A stretch of 32,410 nucleotides of DNA. It comes from an uncultured Acidilobus sp. JCHS. GTDB lineage: Archaea; Thermoproteota; Thermoprotei_A; Sulfolobales; Acidilobaceae. The translations under genes were made by a program, and so were the position numbers. The notes under the pieces are model-generated. The model was not told the origin of the DNA. It saw only the letters and a program-made list of their open reading frames with translations, and made no database searches. The stretch spans positions 14,473 through 46,882 of the forward strand of contig AYMD01000011.1 in the NCBI GenBank assembly GCA_000495735.1, written 5' to 3'. Shown piece by piece: positions 15,096 through 23,627 of this stretch; the first letter of the stretch is position 1; every line of letters begins with the position of its first letter.

Positions 15096-16688
15096 TCAGG
15101 GCGATGAGCTCACGTTTATAAATATCAGCCCTCTGGACGTGGTGAAGCCGTAGCCGCTGGCGTTATAGTACACGGGGGTCAGACCACTGTAGTACATGTT
15201 AACGTAATACCGCGGGTTAACGTAATACCGCGGGATGAGGTTGCTCACCCCAATGACGTAAGATGTCTGGTACTGGAATGGGTTTAAGACACCCGCTATC
15301 AGGTCTGCGAAGGCGATCGCCCCTGGCTGGCCGAAGGCCTTGCTCTCTATTACTGACGCTATGGCTGAGCCCAGGTCGATGCCTGCGCTCATGCGGCGGT
15401 AGAGGGTTCCGTTAACGCTATACGAGAAATCATCGGAGTACGCGCTATACAAGCTGATAGGCCTCACCGTAACGTAATTTGTCAGATCCGTGACGTAGTC
15501 CTTCCATATGACGGGCGCTGGCGTATTTGGCAGAGGGCACGTGGAGTTCATGCCAGTCCCAAAGAAGTAGCTTGGCGACTGCGTGAAGACCTGTTGCTCG
15601 TAGGCCCACTCGCTCAGGTTGACGCACTTGTCGTAGCCCCACCAGCCATAGGTCGCAATGGTCGTGTAGCTCACGGTCTTCGTGAGCTTAAGCTTCGTGA
15701 GCTTAGCCTCCGTCGGCTGGAGGCTGAGGTACCAGGTTACTGGCCTGCCGAAGGCGCTCACCTCAGTCCAGTTGACCAGCGCGCCCTGGCCAACTGTGTA
15801 GAGCTGGGTTATGTCGTTAAGATTCGTTGGGATGTCGGCCTCCATGTCGATGGGCAAGATGATCGTGTAGTTGAGCGCAGGCCCCATTACCGGGGAAAGC
15901 ATCCTGACGGCCTGTAGCAGGTTCCCCGACTCAGCATATCCTAGAGCGGCCTCGAACTCGTTGCCAGGCAACGTGACGGAGTCCACAATAACAGGGAGTC
16001 CTGATAGTTCTATATCCACAGATGCGACGCCTTCGTTAACGGAAGTGACGAGAGGGGTGGGTTGCGCTAAGGCCATGGCGAGGCTTATGGGTGCCATGCC
16101 CGTGTCGTTGGGGTACCAAGCAATTACGTGAGGTACCACGTAGAACGGAGGTGAGAGAGCTGACGCCTTACCTGAGCCCTTTGCGGCCGCCCCGCTGGCC
16201 TTCACGACGGTAATGAAGGGGCGGCCCATCACGGCGTTTATCGTCACGCCCCAAATGCCGCTCAGCGGGAAGCTCAGGTTGAGGAGCCTGTAGAAGGGCT
16301 GAGCCACGAGCTCAACGCTGCCGTTGGGCAGAGGTATGTAGTATGAGACCCATATGATTATCGATGGCTCAAAGACGCCTATGGCAACCTTGCCATAGGC
16401 GCGTATCCAGTCCTCGGCCCACCTGGCTAACCTGCCTGGGCCTATCACTGCCTGGGGCCCCGTCCCGTTGTAGATAGGTATGAATTCGGTCCCGTTGGGG
16501 GTCGGCGCCCAGGCCCACACTGAGAAGGAGGCGTTGGTGAGCCAGACCAACAAGCCGTAGCTTCCTACAGCGTACGCCCTTATTATCACGCTCCTCCAGT
16601 AGAGCACGCCAGGCGAGTAAAGCCAAACGAGCAGTGAGGCCGAGACAATGATGATAAGGGCGAGGGCCAGGGCCCTCTTGGTCCTCAA
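15096..16688 (-). CDS. Orphan exported, probably glycosylated protein of unknown function
   Basis: Not recognised. 530 residues with a typical N-terminal export or anchor signal (RTKRALALALIIIVSASLL) and then an extracellular-looking chain rich in Tyr, Ser, Thr and Trp. It has many N-x-S/T sequons (NASF, NGTE, NGTG, NGSV, NLSF, NDTG, NYTI, NWTE, NLSE, NGTL, NASG, NVSS). No C-terminal membrane helix is clear. Only two cysteines stand out (about residues 358 and 385), possibly a disulfide. Near the C terminus an 18-base tandem duplication gives PRYYVN twice. It has its own promoter and terminator and no functional partners nearby. An S-layer-associated or secreted binding or protease role is possible but not shown. 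Confidence 0.75.
   Translation of the reverse strand: MRTKRALALALIIIVSASLLVWLYSPGVLYWRSVIIRAYAVGSYGLLVWLTNASFSVWAWAPTPNGTEFIPIYNGTGPQAVIGPGRLARWAEDWIRAYGKVAIGVFEPSIIIWVSYYIPLPNGSVELVAQPFYRLLNLSFPLSGIWGVTINAVMGRPFITVVKASGAAAKGSGKASALSPPFYVVPHVIAWYPNDTGMAPISLAMALAQPTPLVTSVNEGVASVDIELSGLPVIVDSVTLPGNEFEAALGYAESGNLLQAVRMLSPVMGPALNYTIILPIDMEADIPTNLNDITQLYTVGQGALVNWTEVSAFGRPVTWYLSLQPTEAKLTKLKLTKTVSYTTIATYGWWGYDKCVNLSEWAYEQQVFTQSPSYFFGTGMNSTCPLPNTPAPVIWKDYVTDLTNYVTVRPISLYSAYSDDFSYSVNGTLYRRMSAGIDLGSAIASVIESKAFGQPGAIAFADLIAGVLNPFQYQTSYVIGVSNLIPRYYVNPRYYVNMYYSGLTPVYYNASGYGFTTSRGLIFINVSSSP
15199..15234. repeat. 18-bp exact tandem duplication
   Basis: TTAACGTAATACCGCGGG occurs twice in direct succession inside the orphan exported-protein gene. 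It is in frame and adds six residues (PRYYVN) twice. The identical DNA copies suggest a recent duplication. Confidence 0.9.
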
Positions 16689-16730
16689 GAGCGCCGCACC
16701 TGGAGCTACTTTGTACTTTATGTATGTTGT

Positions 16731-16738
16731 TTTTAAGT
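16731..16738 (-). promoter_or_regulatory. TATA-like box of the exported-protein gene
   Basis: The minus strand reads ACTTAAAAACAAC within an AT-rich stretch unusual for this window. It predicts a start near 16708, about 20 bases before TTG 16688, with AGGTG as a modest ribosome-binding motif between. The rest of 16739-16800 shows nothing. Confidence 0.55.
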
Positions 16739-16800
16739 AGTTTGCAGCCCTCAGGGCCGCCTGATGACGTTATGACGACCTTTACACATCAGCGCCAACG

Positions 16801-17166
16801 CTTAAGCCCTAGCCAAACGGAGGAGCCCCCAGCGGCGGCAGAGCCCAGGCGCCGCAGGTAAAAGCTGATGCCAACTATTACGGCCGTCCACCTCATGTAC
16901 CCGCCTCTCGTCGAACAGCCCAGCTGAGTAAAATGAGGCCGCCCACACTAGTACGGTTGGCGTGCCATAGCCCAGCTGGAAGGCCAGGCGAGCGCGAGCC
17001 ATGGCTGCTGCGCGTCGTGTAGGAAGCAGTTCAGCGCCGGCATATTTATGAGGCCGACGCCAAAGGCCGCAAAGCTGATGCCACCCCCTACGCCTGCCAC
17101 CAGGGTCTGCGCTGCCGAGGTCCTCTGGAGCCCTGCCTCTATCTCGCCCTCAGGGGCTAAGTTATG
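16801..17166 (-). pseudogene. Decayed multi-pass membrane protein
   Basis: On the minus strand, membrane-like peptides follow one another in different frames. First comes TLVAGVGGGISFAAFGVGLI followed by NMPALNCF, then FQLGYGTPTVLVWAASFYSA followed by GLFDERR, then MRWTAVIVGISFYLRRLG. Each segment looks like part of one transporter-type protein, with frame changes near 16985 and 16895. No intact start-to-stop reading exists. It lies directly downstream of the dUTPase-family gene. The original family is not identifiable by eye; an MFS-like carrier is a guess. Confidence 0.55.
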
Positions 17167-17640
17167 TCATAGGTTCTCGCCCTGGTATGAGCCCCTGTAG
17201 AGGCTGGCCGGGGGCGACTCAAGCCTTATGAAGACAAGCTGGGCCACCCTCGTCCCCTGGGCTATGGCGACGCCGTGGGGGTTCAACACCGTCATCAGCG
17301 ACTCGCCCCTGCCCGAGTAGCCTGGGTCCCAGACGGCGCACGATATGCTGACCCCCATCCTGAGCAGGGTGCTCCTAGGGAAGCACAGGCCTACTGCGTC
17401 AGGGGGGACGCTGACGACGTCCATGAACCTTATCTTGTAGGCGCCTGGCTGGAGCCTGTAGAGGCCGTCAGCTGGCCTCACCGGCCTGACGTCTGGGAGC
17501 CTCCTGGAGTCCTGCGTGAGGAGGCCCTCGTTCAGGAACTCGAAGACCTCGCCCAGCCTCAGGTCAACGCCCGCCGGCTGGACCTGCTCGTCCAGGGACC
17601 CGGCAACGTATGTCCTGGCCACGTGCCCCGGAACTGCCAT
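17167..17640 (-). CDS. dCTP deaminase / dUTPase family protein
   Basis: Trimeric nucleotide-pool enzyme of 157 residues. Family motifs: QPAGVDLRLGEVFEF, PRSTLLRMGV, VWDPGYSGRGESLM, then VLNPHGVAIAQGTRVAQLVF and YRGSYQGE. In dCTP deaminases the strand after DPGWSG carries a catalytic Glu (E. coli E138, in VLEFYN). The aligned site here appears to be Thr (LMTVLN) with a two-residue insertion. That favours dUTP hydrolysis without deamination, though only a proper alignment can settle it. ATG 17640; the upstream CCTTAAGG (about 17672-17679) may be its TATA-like element. Confidence 0.85.
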   Translation of the reverse strand: MAVPGHVARTYVAGSLDEQVQPAGVDLRLGEVFEFLNEGLLTQDSRRLPDVRPVRPADGLYRLQPGAYKIRFMDVVSVPPDAVGLCFPRSTLLRMGVSISCAVWDPGYSGRGESLMTVLNPHGVAIAQGTRVAQLVFIRLESPPASLYRGSYQGENL

Positions 17641-17695
17641 GGTGACCCTTCTCTCAGCTTGCGGGGGAGGCCTTAAGGGGAGGAGGTCACCCGGG

Positions 17696-19855
17696 CTAGT
17701 GATACGTGAAGCTGTACTTGACGGAGGCCGGCAGCCCCTCGAAGCCGCAGGAGCCCCTCCTGCACCTTATCACGGCCCTCACGCCGTCATCGTAGTACGG
17801 GTAGTCAAGGTCGGAGACCCTGTAGGCGTGCACCTCGAGCGGGGTGAAGGGGCCCTCGCTGACGTGGTCTACGTCAACAGCTAACATTGGTATAACCGAG
17901 CCCTCCCTCACCAGCACGGGGAACTTGTCGAGGGAGTCGTAAGTTATGGTTACCCACCTGCCCCCCTCATAGGTGGTCCCCGTGAACATGTCGACCCACC
18001 TGCCCTGGGGCAGGTAGACGGCCCTCCCCGCGGCCCCCTCCTCAACGATAGGCGCCACCAGCAGGCTTGAGCCCAGGTAGAACTCGTCGTCTACCTCATA
18101 GACGTTGGGGTCGTCGGGGTGCTCGAGGGGCAGGGGCCTCACAAGCGGCACCCTCTCCTCTATGGACCTCCAGGCCTCGGAGTAGATGTAGGGCAACAGC
18201 CTGTACCTCAGCCTAAGCGCCGCCAGGGTCTCCCTGGGCGAGTACTTCCACGGCTCCCTGTCAGTCACGCCGTGGGCCCTCACGTGGCTCACCATAATGC
18301 CCGCTTGGAGGAACCTCAGGTAGAGCTCGTCGCTCGGCCTCCCTATGAAGCCGCCCACATCGAAGGAGGCGAAGAAGGCGCCGCTGGCGTGGTACGACAG
18401 CAGCCCCCTTATGGCCTGCCTCAGGCCCTCCCAGCTGGACGGCACGTCGCCTCCCCAGTTGAGCGGGTACTGCCAGACGCCAGTGCTGCCTGACCTGCCC
18501 CACACTATGCCGTAGCCCTTGGCCTCAAGGGTTGCCTCGTAGACGGCCCTCATATAGAGCACGGGGTAGTAGTTGTGGGCCTGCTCGCCGCTCATGCCGT
18601 TCCTGAAGTCAGCCTCCTCGGGCACGGCCTCACCGTAGTCCGCCTTTATGACGTCAGCGTAGGGGAGCACGAGGTCCTTGAGGGCCTGCTTGAAGGCGTT
18701 GAAGCCCTCAGGGTCTGTAAGGTCGACTATGCCTGCCCCCTCCCTCCTCTGGCAGTCCGCCGCCGGGGTCGCCAGGCCCCCAAGCTTCGACTTGACCATG
18801 TACCTCTCAAGCCTTGACCAGAGCCTCGTGCCTGGCTCTATGTACGGGTTTATCCAGAGCGATAGCCTGAAGCCAAGCCTGTGCAGCTCCTCGACCATCC
18901 CCTTGGGGTCAGGGAAGGCGCTTGTGTCCCACTCGAAGTCTACGGTGTCGCACCTGTACTTCCTCCAGTTCCCCTCCCACGGCGGGTCTATGTGGATCAC
19001 GTCAGCCGGGTACCCCCTTGCCCTGAGCTCCCTGGCGACGCTGAGGACCTCGTCCTGGGTGTTGTAGGCGCACTTGCTCTGCCAGAAGCCGAAGCTCCAC
19101 TTGGGCGGGGGCGCCTTGGGGGCGCCCGTGAGCTGGTAAAGGGCCTTCAGGATTTCCTTGGGCGTCCCGAGGATTATGTAGAGGTCAAGGGGCTCCCTGG
19201 TCACTATCAGGAGCCTGTCGTAGGAGGCCTTGCCGAGGTCGAAGTAGACCGGGGAGTAGGTGTTTACCAGGACCCCCCAGCCCCTCGGGGACCATATGAA
19301 CGGCACGGGCACGTAGGTCGCGTAGCTCGGCGTTGAGGGCACGTCGCCTGCCCACGTTATGAACTCCTGCCCCCTCTTGTTAACGTGTCCGAAGTGCTCC
19401 CCTAGGCCGTAGATCGGCTCCCCTGGCCCCAGGGAGACGGCGAAGGAGCTGCAGAGCCTGCCGTCAGAGCACGTCAGCTTGCCCGTAACTATGGTACGGT
19501 AGTTGGTCCAGGGCTCCGTCCTAGGGGGACCTATGAAGAGGGGGTCGACGAAGGGCCTGTTGGCCCCCCACGAGGTCTCCGGCCCTGACGGGTCCCACTC
19601 CTCAAAGACGACCCTGTTGGCCTTCCTCACGGTGACCCTGGGGTACAGGGAGACCCTGTAGTCGCCCAGGCTGAGCTCCTGGGGGAGCCGCCAGCCCGTC
19701 AGGGACTCGGTGACCCTTATCACGTTATCGAGCGGCCTTGAGAAGCACAGCCTTCCCGAGTCCGAGTAGACGCAGCCGTCATGGAAGGCCCTGTTGGAGG
19801 ATGGGGTGAAGCTCAGGGCCCTGAACTTGCTCTCATCAAACCTGAACGTGACCAA
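17696..19855 (-). CDS. GH31 glycosidase, probable alpha-xylosidase (XylS/YicI type)
   Basis: 719 residues, close to Sulfolobus XylS. Order: N-terminal beta-sandwich (GLGEHFGHVNKRG), a (beta/alpha)8 barrel with PPKWSFGFWQSKCAYNTQDE, DVIHIDPPWEG, CDTVDFEWDTSAFPDPKGM and LSLWINPYIEPG, the nucleophile Asp in IKADYGEAVPEEA (about residue 406), the acid/base Asp in WGGDVPSSWEGL (about 469), then DVGGFIGRPSDELYLRF and distal beta domains. The KxDYGE form, rather than W-x-DMNE, is typical of alpha-xylosidases and is why that activity is preferred over alpha-glucosidase. No signal peptide is seen, so it acts in the cytosol. TTG 19855 is the start. It diverges from an MFS carrier that may import its substrate. 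Confidence 0.9.
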   Translation of the reverse strand: MVTFRFDESKFRALSFTPSSNRAFHDGCVYSDSGRLCFSRPLDNVIRVTESLTGWRLPQELSLGDYRVSLYPRVTVRKANRVVFEEWDPSGPETSWGANRPFVDPLFIGPPRTEPWTNYRTIVTGKLTCSDGRLCSSFAVSLGPGEPIYGLGEHFGHVNKRGQEFITWAGDVPSTPSYATYVPVPFIWSPRGWGVLVNTYSPVYFDLGKASYDRLLIVTREPLDLYIILGTPKEILKALYQLTGAPKAPPPKWSFGFWQSKCAYNTQDEVLSVARELRARGYPADVIHIDPPWEGNWRKYRCDTVDFEWDTSAFPDPKGMVEELHRLGFRLSLWINPYIEPGTRLWSRLERYMVKSKLGGLATPAADCQRREGAGIVDLTDPEGFNAFKQALKDLVLPYADVIKADYGEAVPEEADFRNGMSGEQAHNYYPVLYMRAVYEATLEAKGYGIVWGRSGSTGVWQYPLNWGGDVPSSWEGLRQAIRGLLSYHASGAFFASFDVGGFIGRPSDELYLRFLQAGIMVSHVRAHGVTDREPWKYSPRETLAALRLRYRLLPYIYSEAWRSIEERVPLVRPLPLEHPDDPNVYEVDDEFYLGSSLLVAPIVEEGAAGRAVYLPQGRWVDMFTGTTYEGGRWVTITYDSLDKFPVLVREGSVIPMLAVDVDHVSEGPFTPLEVHAYRVSDLDYPYYDDGVRAVIRCRRGSCGFEGLPASVKYSFTYH

Positions 19856-20085
19856 GCGGGTCGCCCACGCCAGGGTGTCAGGAGGTCGTAATTAGGCGTT
19901 AGCCCTGCCACTACCCCTGCATTGACCTCCTGCAGGCCAGCTGGGCCCTTGGAGACCTATTGAAGTGAGCCCGAAGAGGTCTAGGCCCAGCCGAGGTCGC
20001 CGGCCCTCTGCCCACGGGAATCCCTCAGCGCAGCCCTCACAGGGCTTTAGAGAAGGGTTCGGCGCAGTAGGTCGCAGGAGGGAGC

Positions 20086-21339
20086 TTGAACTCTAGGAAC
20101 TGGATGGTGTCGCTGATACCGTTCAACATAGCCATGGGCCCGCTGTCGACGCTCGTGACCCTTCAGATCTACAACCTGAGGGGAGGGGCTGTGGACGTCA
20201 GCTACGCCATGTCGGCCGGCACGGCGGCGTCCATATTGGCATCCATACTATGGGGCTTCGTGCTGGACAGGTATGACAGGAAGAAGGTGCTGCTAGTCGG
20301 CGTCCTGGGCACCTTCCTGTCCATAATGGCCCTCTCCTTCGCGAGCTCGACGGCCCAGGTCACAGCTTACTACGCCGCGGCGGCCCTCTTCTCGTCGGCC
20401 GTGGGCATGGCCGTAAGCATACTGATAATGGACACCATAGAGAAGTCGAGGTGGAGCCAGGCCTACGCCAAGTACAACATGATCTCCTCGGTGGGCTACC
20501 TGTCAGGCGACGTGGGGGCCGCCGCGCTCTCAGGACTCCTCCACATAAATACCATAGATGAGATCATGGCCGCCCTGACAGCTGTCTCAGCGGCCTGGGC
20601 CCTCTGGGCCGTGCCCAGGTCAGTCATCACGTTTGAGAGGGAGTCGCTGCTTCACGTCATTGAGGCCTTCCTGCTCAGGCTCAGGCTGGTGCCCACGCTC
20701 TTCCTGAGGCTGCCCTCGAGAACTACCTTCAAGCCTCTCAGGCTCCTGAAGCTGGGCAGGAGCCCCGCCGCCTACGTGCCCACGCTCTTCCTGGCCATCA
20801 CGATCTTCTACATCTCTTCAGGGATCTTCAACACGGTCTACCCCTACGGGCTCAGGGCGCTCGGGCTCAGCCGCACCGAGGTCTTCATCGTGATTTCAGC
20901 CGGCATGGCAGTCCAGGCGCTGGGCTACGAGCTGACCCCAAGGCTCATGTCCCGCTGGGGGAGCAAGGCCAGGGCGGCCTTCAACGCCCTCGTGCTCAGG
21001 GGGTCCTCATATGTCGGCATAGGGCTGGCCACCAGCCTAGGGGGAACCCAGGCCTACCTCCTCGGCACCGGGCTCACCCTCTACCCCCTGGCCGCTGGCA
21101 TAGCCTTCGCGACCTTCTACACAGCCTCCAACGTGATGGTCTTCGAGGTCCTCAAGAGGACGAGGGAAGGAAGGGGGCTGGGGCTCTACAGCACGCTGAG
21201 CGGCTCAGCCTTCTTCACGGGCTCCCTGGCCTCAGGCTTCATGGCGGAGTCCATAGGCTACGGGTACACCTACGTCGTAGCTGGCCTCCTGCTCGGGGGC
21301 TCGGCCTACATGTTCAGGGAGCTGGAGAGCATGGCTTAG
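20086..21339 (+). CDS. MFS transporter
   Basis: 417-residue membrane protein with about twelve helices. The loop between helices 2 and 3 carries the MFS signature (GFVLDRYDRKKVLLVGVLG), and a central cytoplasmic loop with basic residues (LRLPSRTTFKPLRLLKLGRS) splits the two six-helix halves. The first start is TTG 20086, but the GGAGGGAG motif (20077-20084) is very close; ATG 20104 is possible. The substrate is unknown. Divergence from the GH31 gene hints at sugars. Confidence 0.85.
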   Translation: MNSRNWMVSLIPFNIAMGPLSTLVTLQIYNLRGGAVDVSYAMSAGTAASILASILWGFVLDRYDRKKVLLVGVLGTFLSIMALSFASSTAQVTAYYAAAALFSSAVGMAVSILIMDTIEKSRWSQAYAKYNMISSVGYLSGDVGAAALSGLLHINTIDEIMAALTAVSAAWALWAVPRSVITFERESLLHVIEAFLLRLRLVPTLFLRLPSRTTFKPLRLLKLGRSPAAYVPTLFLAITIFYISSGIFNTVYPYGLRALGLSRTEVFIVISAGMAVQALGYELTPRLMSRWGSKARAAFNALVLRGSSYVGIGLATSLGGTQAYLLGTGLTLYPLAAGIAFATFYTASNVMVFEVLKRTREGRGLGLYSTLSGSAFFTGSLASGFMAESIGYGYTYVVAGLLLGGSAYMFRELESMA

Positions 21340-21448
21340 GGTCAGAGAAGAGCGCTCCGGCCATCGCTCAGCCCGAATGAGACCTTCCTCATCCCCAAGG
21401 CCTCCCTGTGGCAGGTAGCTTAATGCTTTCTCATCACGTGTCGCCCGG

Positions 21449-22117
21449 CTACCTGAGGCCGAGGGCCCTTGCCAAAAGGTAGTAAGTCATGCACTTGGAC
21501 CAGGCCAAGAGGGCCCTCGCGTTAGCCCTCAGGGCGCCTCCGACCCTGGGCTTGGCCCTCCTCGGGGGAGGCTCATAGGTTACCTCGCATACCTTAGCGC
21601 CCCTGAGCTTCATGGCTACCAGCAGCTCGCAGCCGAAGGTCTCGCCGAGCCTCAGGCCGTAGTCCTTGAGCAGGCCCCTCCTGAAGGCCCTGAAGTTGGA
21701 GAAGAGGTCGCTTACGCCCAGCAGCCTTCCAAGGGTCAGGGAGGCCAGGACCTCAGCGGGCCTGGGGAGCCGCCTCCTTGACGCCACAACAACGTCGCAC
21801 CTCATGAGGTCAAGCGACGCAGCGAGGGTCCTCACGAGCTCGGGCGGGTTCTCGAGGTCGGCGTCGATCGTGACCACAATGTCTCCCCTGGCAGCCCTCA
21901 CCCCCTCGAGGAGACAGGCGCTCTGGCTCCCCCTCGGTATCGTTATGACCCTGTCGGCCAGGCGCCTTGCTACCTCAGGGGTGCCATCTGTGCTGCCACC
22001 GTCCGAGACTATTACCTCATGCTCAGCGCTCCTCAGGGAGGCCCTGAGCCTCATGATGAGCTCAGGGACGTTCTCGGCCTCGTTAAGGGTCGCCGTCACT
22101 ACGCTGACTTTTACCAA
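21449..22117 (-). CDS. GT2 family glycosyltransferase, polyprenyl-phosphate sugar synthase type
   Basis: 222 residues with a GT-A fold: VVTATLNEAENVPELI at the N terminus, VSDGGSTDGTPE for nucleotide binding, the DxD metal site in VTIDADLENPPE, and a basic C-terminal region ending in a hydrophobic stretch. It resembles dolichol-phosphate mannosyltransferase-like enzymes, which make lipid-linked sugars for glycosylation. That would suit a cell with heavily glycosylated surface proteins. There are no full C-terminal membrane helices, so it is probably peripheral. Start TTG 22117. Confidence 0.88.
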   Translation of the reverse strand: MVKVSVVTATLNEAENVPELIMRLRASLRSAEHEVIVSDGGSTDGTPEVARRLADRVITIPRGSQSACLLEGVRAARGDIVVTIDADLENPPELVRTLAASLDLMRCDVVVASRRRLPRPAEVLASLTLGRLLGVSDLFSNFRAFRRGLLKDYGLRLGETFGCELLVAMKLRGAKVCEVTYEPPPRRAKPRVGGALRANARALLAWSKCMTYYLLARALGLR

Positions 22118-22221
22118 GCGCTCCCTTACGCGATAGGCTGACAGAGGCTTAAGGGAAGAGGCAGGCCTGCCCCATGGACGCCCAGTGGGAGCGAAGGCGC
22201 CCGAGGCCCAGCACAGCCCTG

Positions 22222-22251
22222 CCCTCCGCTCTTAAAGGTCGCCGCTGCCTT
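22222..22251. repeat. Degenerate TnpB-element end-like sequence (copy 3)
   Basis: CCTCCGCTCTTAAAGGTCGC followed by CGCTGCCTT resembles, with several mismatches, the solo end at 14979-15020 read on the plus strand (CTCCCGCCCTAAAGGGCGAG, GCTTGCCTT). It lies in the 322-base gap (22118-22439) between the glycosyltransferase and nurA, which has no gene of its own. Confidence 0.35.
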
Positions 22252-22324
22252 GGCCTTCGCCTCAGGCCCCGCCGCGGCGTGAGGCCCAGGGCGCAGGGCG
22301 GGCGGGGCCCTTGCGCACGTAGTT

Positions 22325-22397
22325 GGGTAATACTGGGCCCAAGTCCGGCGGCGTAGCTGCCCCTCCGGCCAGGGGACTCTTTTATAAGGTATTACCC
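22325..22397. promoter_or_regulatory. nurA-herA promoter flanked by inverted 9-mers
   Basis: CTTTTATAAGG (22379-22389) is a strong TATA-like box about 50-60 bases before the nurA start. GGGTAATAC (22325-22333) and its exact complement GTATTACCC (22389-22397) bracket it, the second touching the TATA box. That arrangement is compatible with a regulator binding two sites or a loop. Confidence 0.5.
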
Positions 22398-22439
22398 ATG
22401 CTATAACCTTGACGAGAGGGGCTGAAGCCTACGCGCGCA

Positions 22440-23627
22440 GTGTACGACGTGCTGGAGGGGCTAGCGAAGTCGCTAGTCGGCCTCGGCGGCGGGGGGAGGG
22501 CCAGGTACATGGTGCTGAGGCTGACTGACGTCCTCGGGCTCAGCGAGGAGGGGGGAGAGGCGCCCGTTGACCTCTACGAGAGGGCCTCGAGGCCCCTGAT
22601 ACCGAGGTCGGCCCCGTCCAGGGACGCCCTCAGGGGAGTAGTGCACATAGGGGTCGACTCGAGCAGCAGGGCCCTCTCCACGCCGGCCGCTGACGTCGCC
22701 ATAGCAGCCGCTAGCGTCTCAGGCCCCGGGCCCGTGGAGCTCTGCGACTACCCCTCCCTCTACCCACGCCTCTCCTGCGAGGGAGGAGGGGAGCCGCCCT
22801 TCGCCTACGTCATACCCCACGGCCCCCTTGACGTCCTGGAGGCCCCGGGCGTCACGGTTGTCTCAGCAGACCCCTCCCAGCTCTCCGGGGCCTTCGTCAA
22901 CGGCGTCATGGACTACGCAAGGCTCGCCCTTGAGAGGTGGGCCCTCACAGGCCCAGCCCTCCTGTCCTCAAGGGCCTACGGCTCCCTTGGCAGGAGGCCT
23001 GTCGTCCTCCTCGACGGGCCCGTCTTCATAGCCCAGGGGAAGGGGGTGAGCGAGCTCATGGCTGAGAGGTACAAGGCCGTATCAAGGCTGGAGGCCGAGG
23101 GCTTCCCGGTCATAGGAGTCGCCAAGAGGGTCGAGAGGAGCTACCTGCTCTCCGGCTCCCCCCGGTTCGCCTCGCTCGTTGAGGGCTGCGGCGTGAGGGC
23201 CCAGGGGGTCAGTGACACCATGCTCCTCCAGCAGCTCGCCTCCTCAGGCTGCTCGGAGGTCGTGCCAGGGAGGGCCTACGCGACTCCCAAGGTCATCGTC
23301 AGGGCCAACGGCCTGAGCAAGGTCGTCGAGTACGTCCTCATAGTGCCAAGCCCCTGGCAGAGGCCGGGCGTCAGGTCGAGGGTCTACAGGCTCGAGTACT
23401 CAGAGAGGACCCTTGAGATCCTTAGGGAGTGGGGCCTCGACCCGCTCCAGGCCTTCCTGGGAGACAGCGTCTCGAGGCAGAGCCTTGAGCCCGTCACCGT
23501 GGCGGCCAGCGACAGGAGGGCGAAGATGATCACCAACGCCCTAAAAGGGCTGCTCGCCAAGAGCATCCTGGGCCTGGGCGGTCGCCTGGGTTACGAGACT
23601 GAGCTTGAGGAGAGGGGGGCTGAATGA
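22440..23627 (+). CDS. nurA: NurA 5'-3' nuclease
   Basis: Dimeric nuclease that works with the HerA translocase and Mre11-Rad50 to resect DNA ends for recombination. 395 residues. The RNase H-like core shows HIGVDSSSRALSTPAADVAI (first acidic motif) and RPVVLLDGPVFI (second acidic motif), followed by a helical region and a C-terminal stretch KVVEYVLIVPSPW. The start GTG 22440 has no close Shine-Dalgarno motif. It overlaps herA by four bases (ATGA), which supports co-translation. The gene shows no sign of decay. Confidence 0.9.
   Translation: MYDVLEGLAKSLVGLGGGGRARYMVLRLTDVLGLSEEGGEAPVDLYERASRPLIPRSAPSRDALRGVVHIGVDSSSRALSTPAADVAIAAASVSGPGPVELCDYPSLYPRLSCEGGGEPPFAYVIPHGPLDVLEAPGVTVVSADPSQLSGAFVNGVMDYARLALERWALTGPALLSSRAYGSLGRRPVVLLDGPVFIAQGKGVSELMAERYKAVSRLEAEGFPVIGVAKRVERSYLLSGSPRFASLVEGCGVRAQGVSDTMLLQQLASSGCSEVVPGRAYATPKVIVRANGLSKVVEYVLIVPSPWQRPGVRSRVYRLEYSERTLEILREWGLDPLQAFLGDSVSRQSLEPVTVAASDRRAKMITNALKGLLAKSILGLGGRLGYETELEERGAE

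Noticed and set aside
17664-17684. CCTTAAGG near the dUTPase-family gene as another TnpB-element end
   Set aside because: Only the eight-base core matches; the flanks do not. It is better explained as that gene's promoter element.
22051-22076. Palindrome-like CCCTGAG...CTCAGGG
   Set aside because: It is inside the glycosyltransferase gene and explained by common Leu/Arg/Glu codons in this GC-rich genome.
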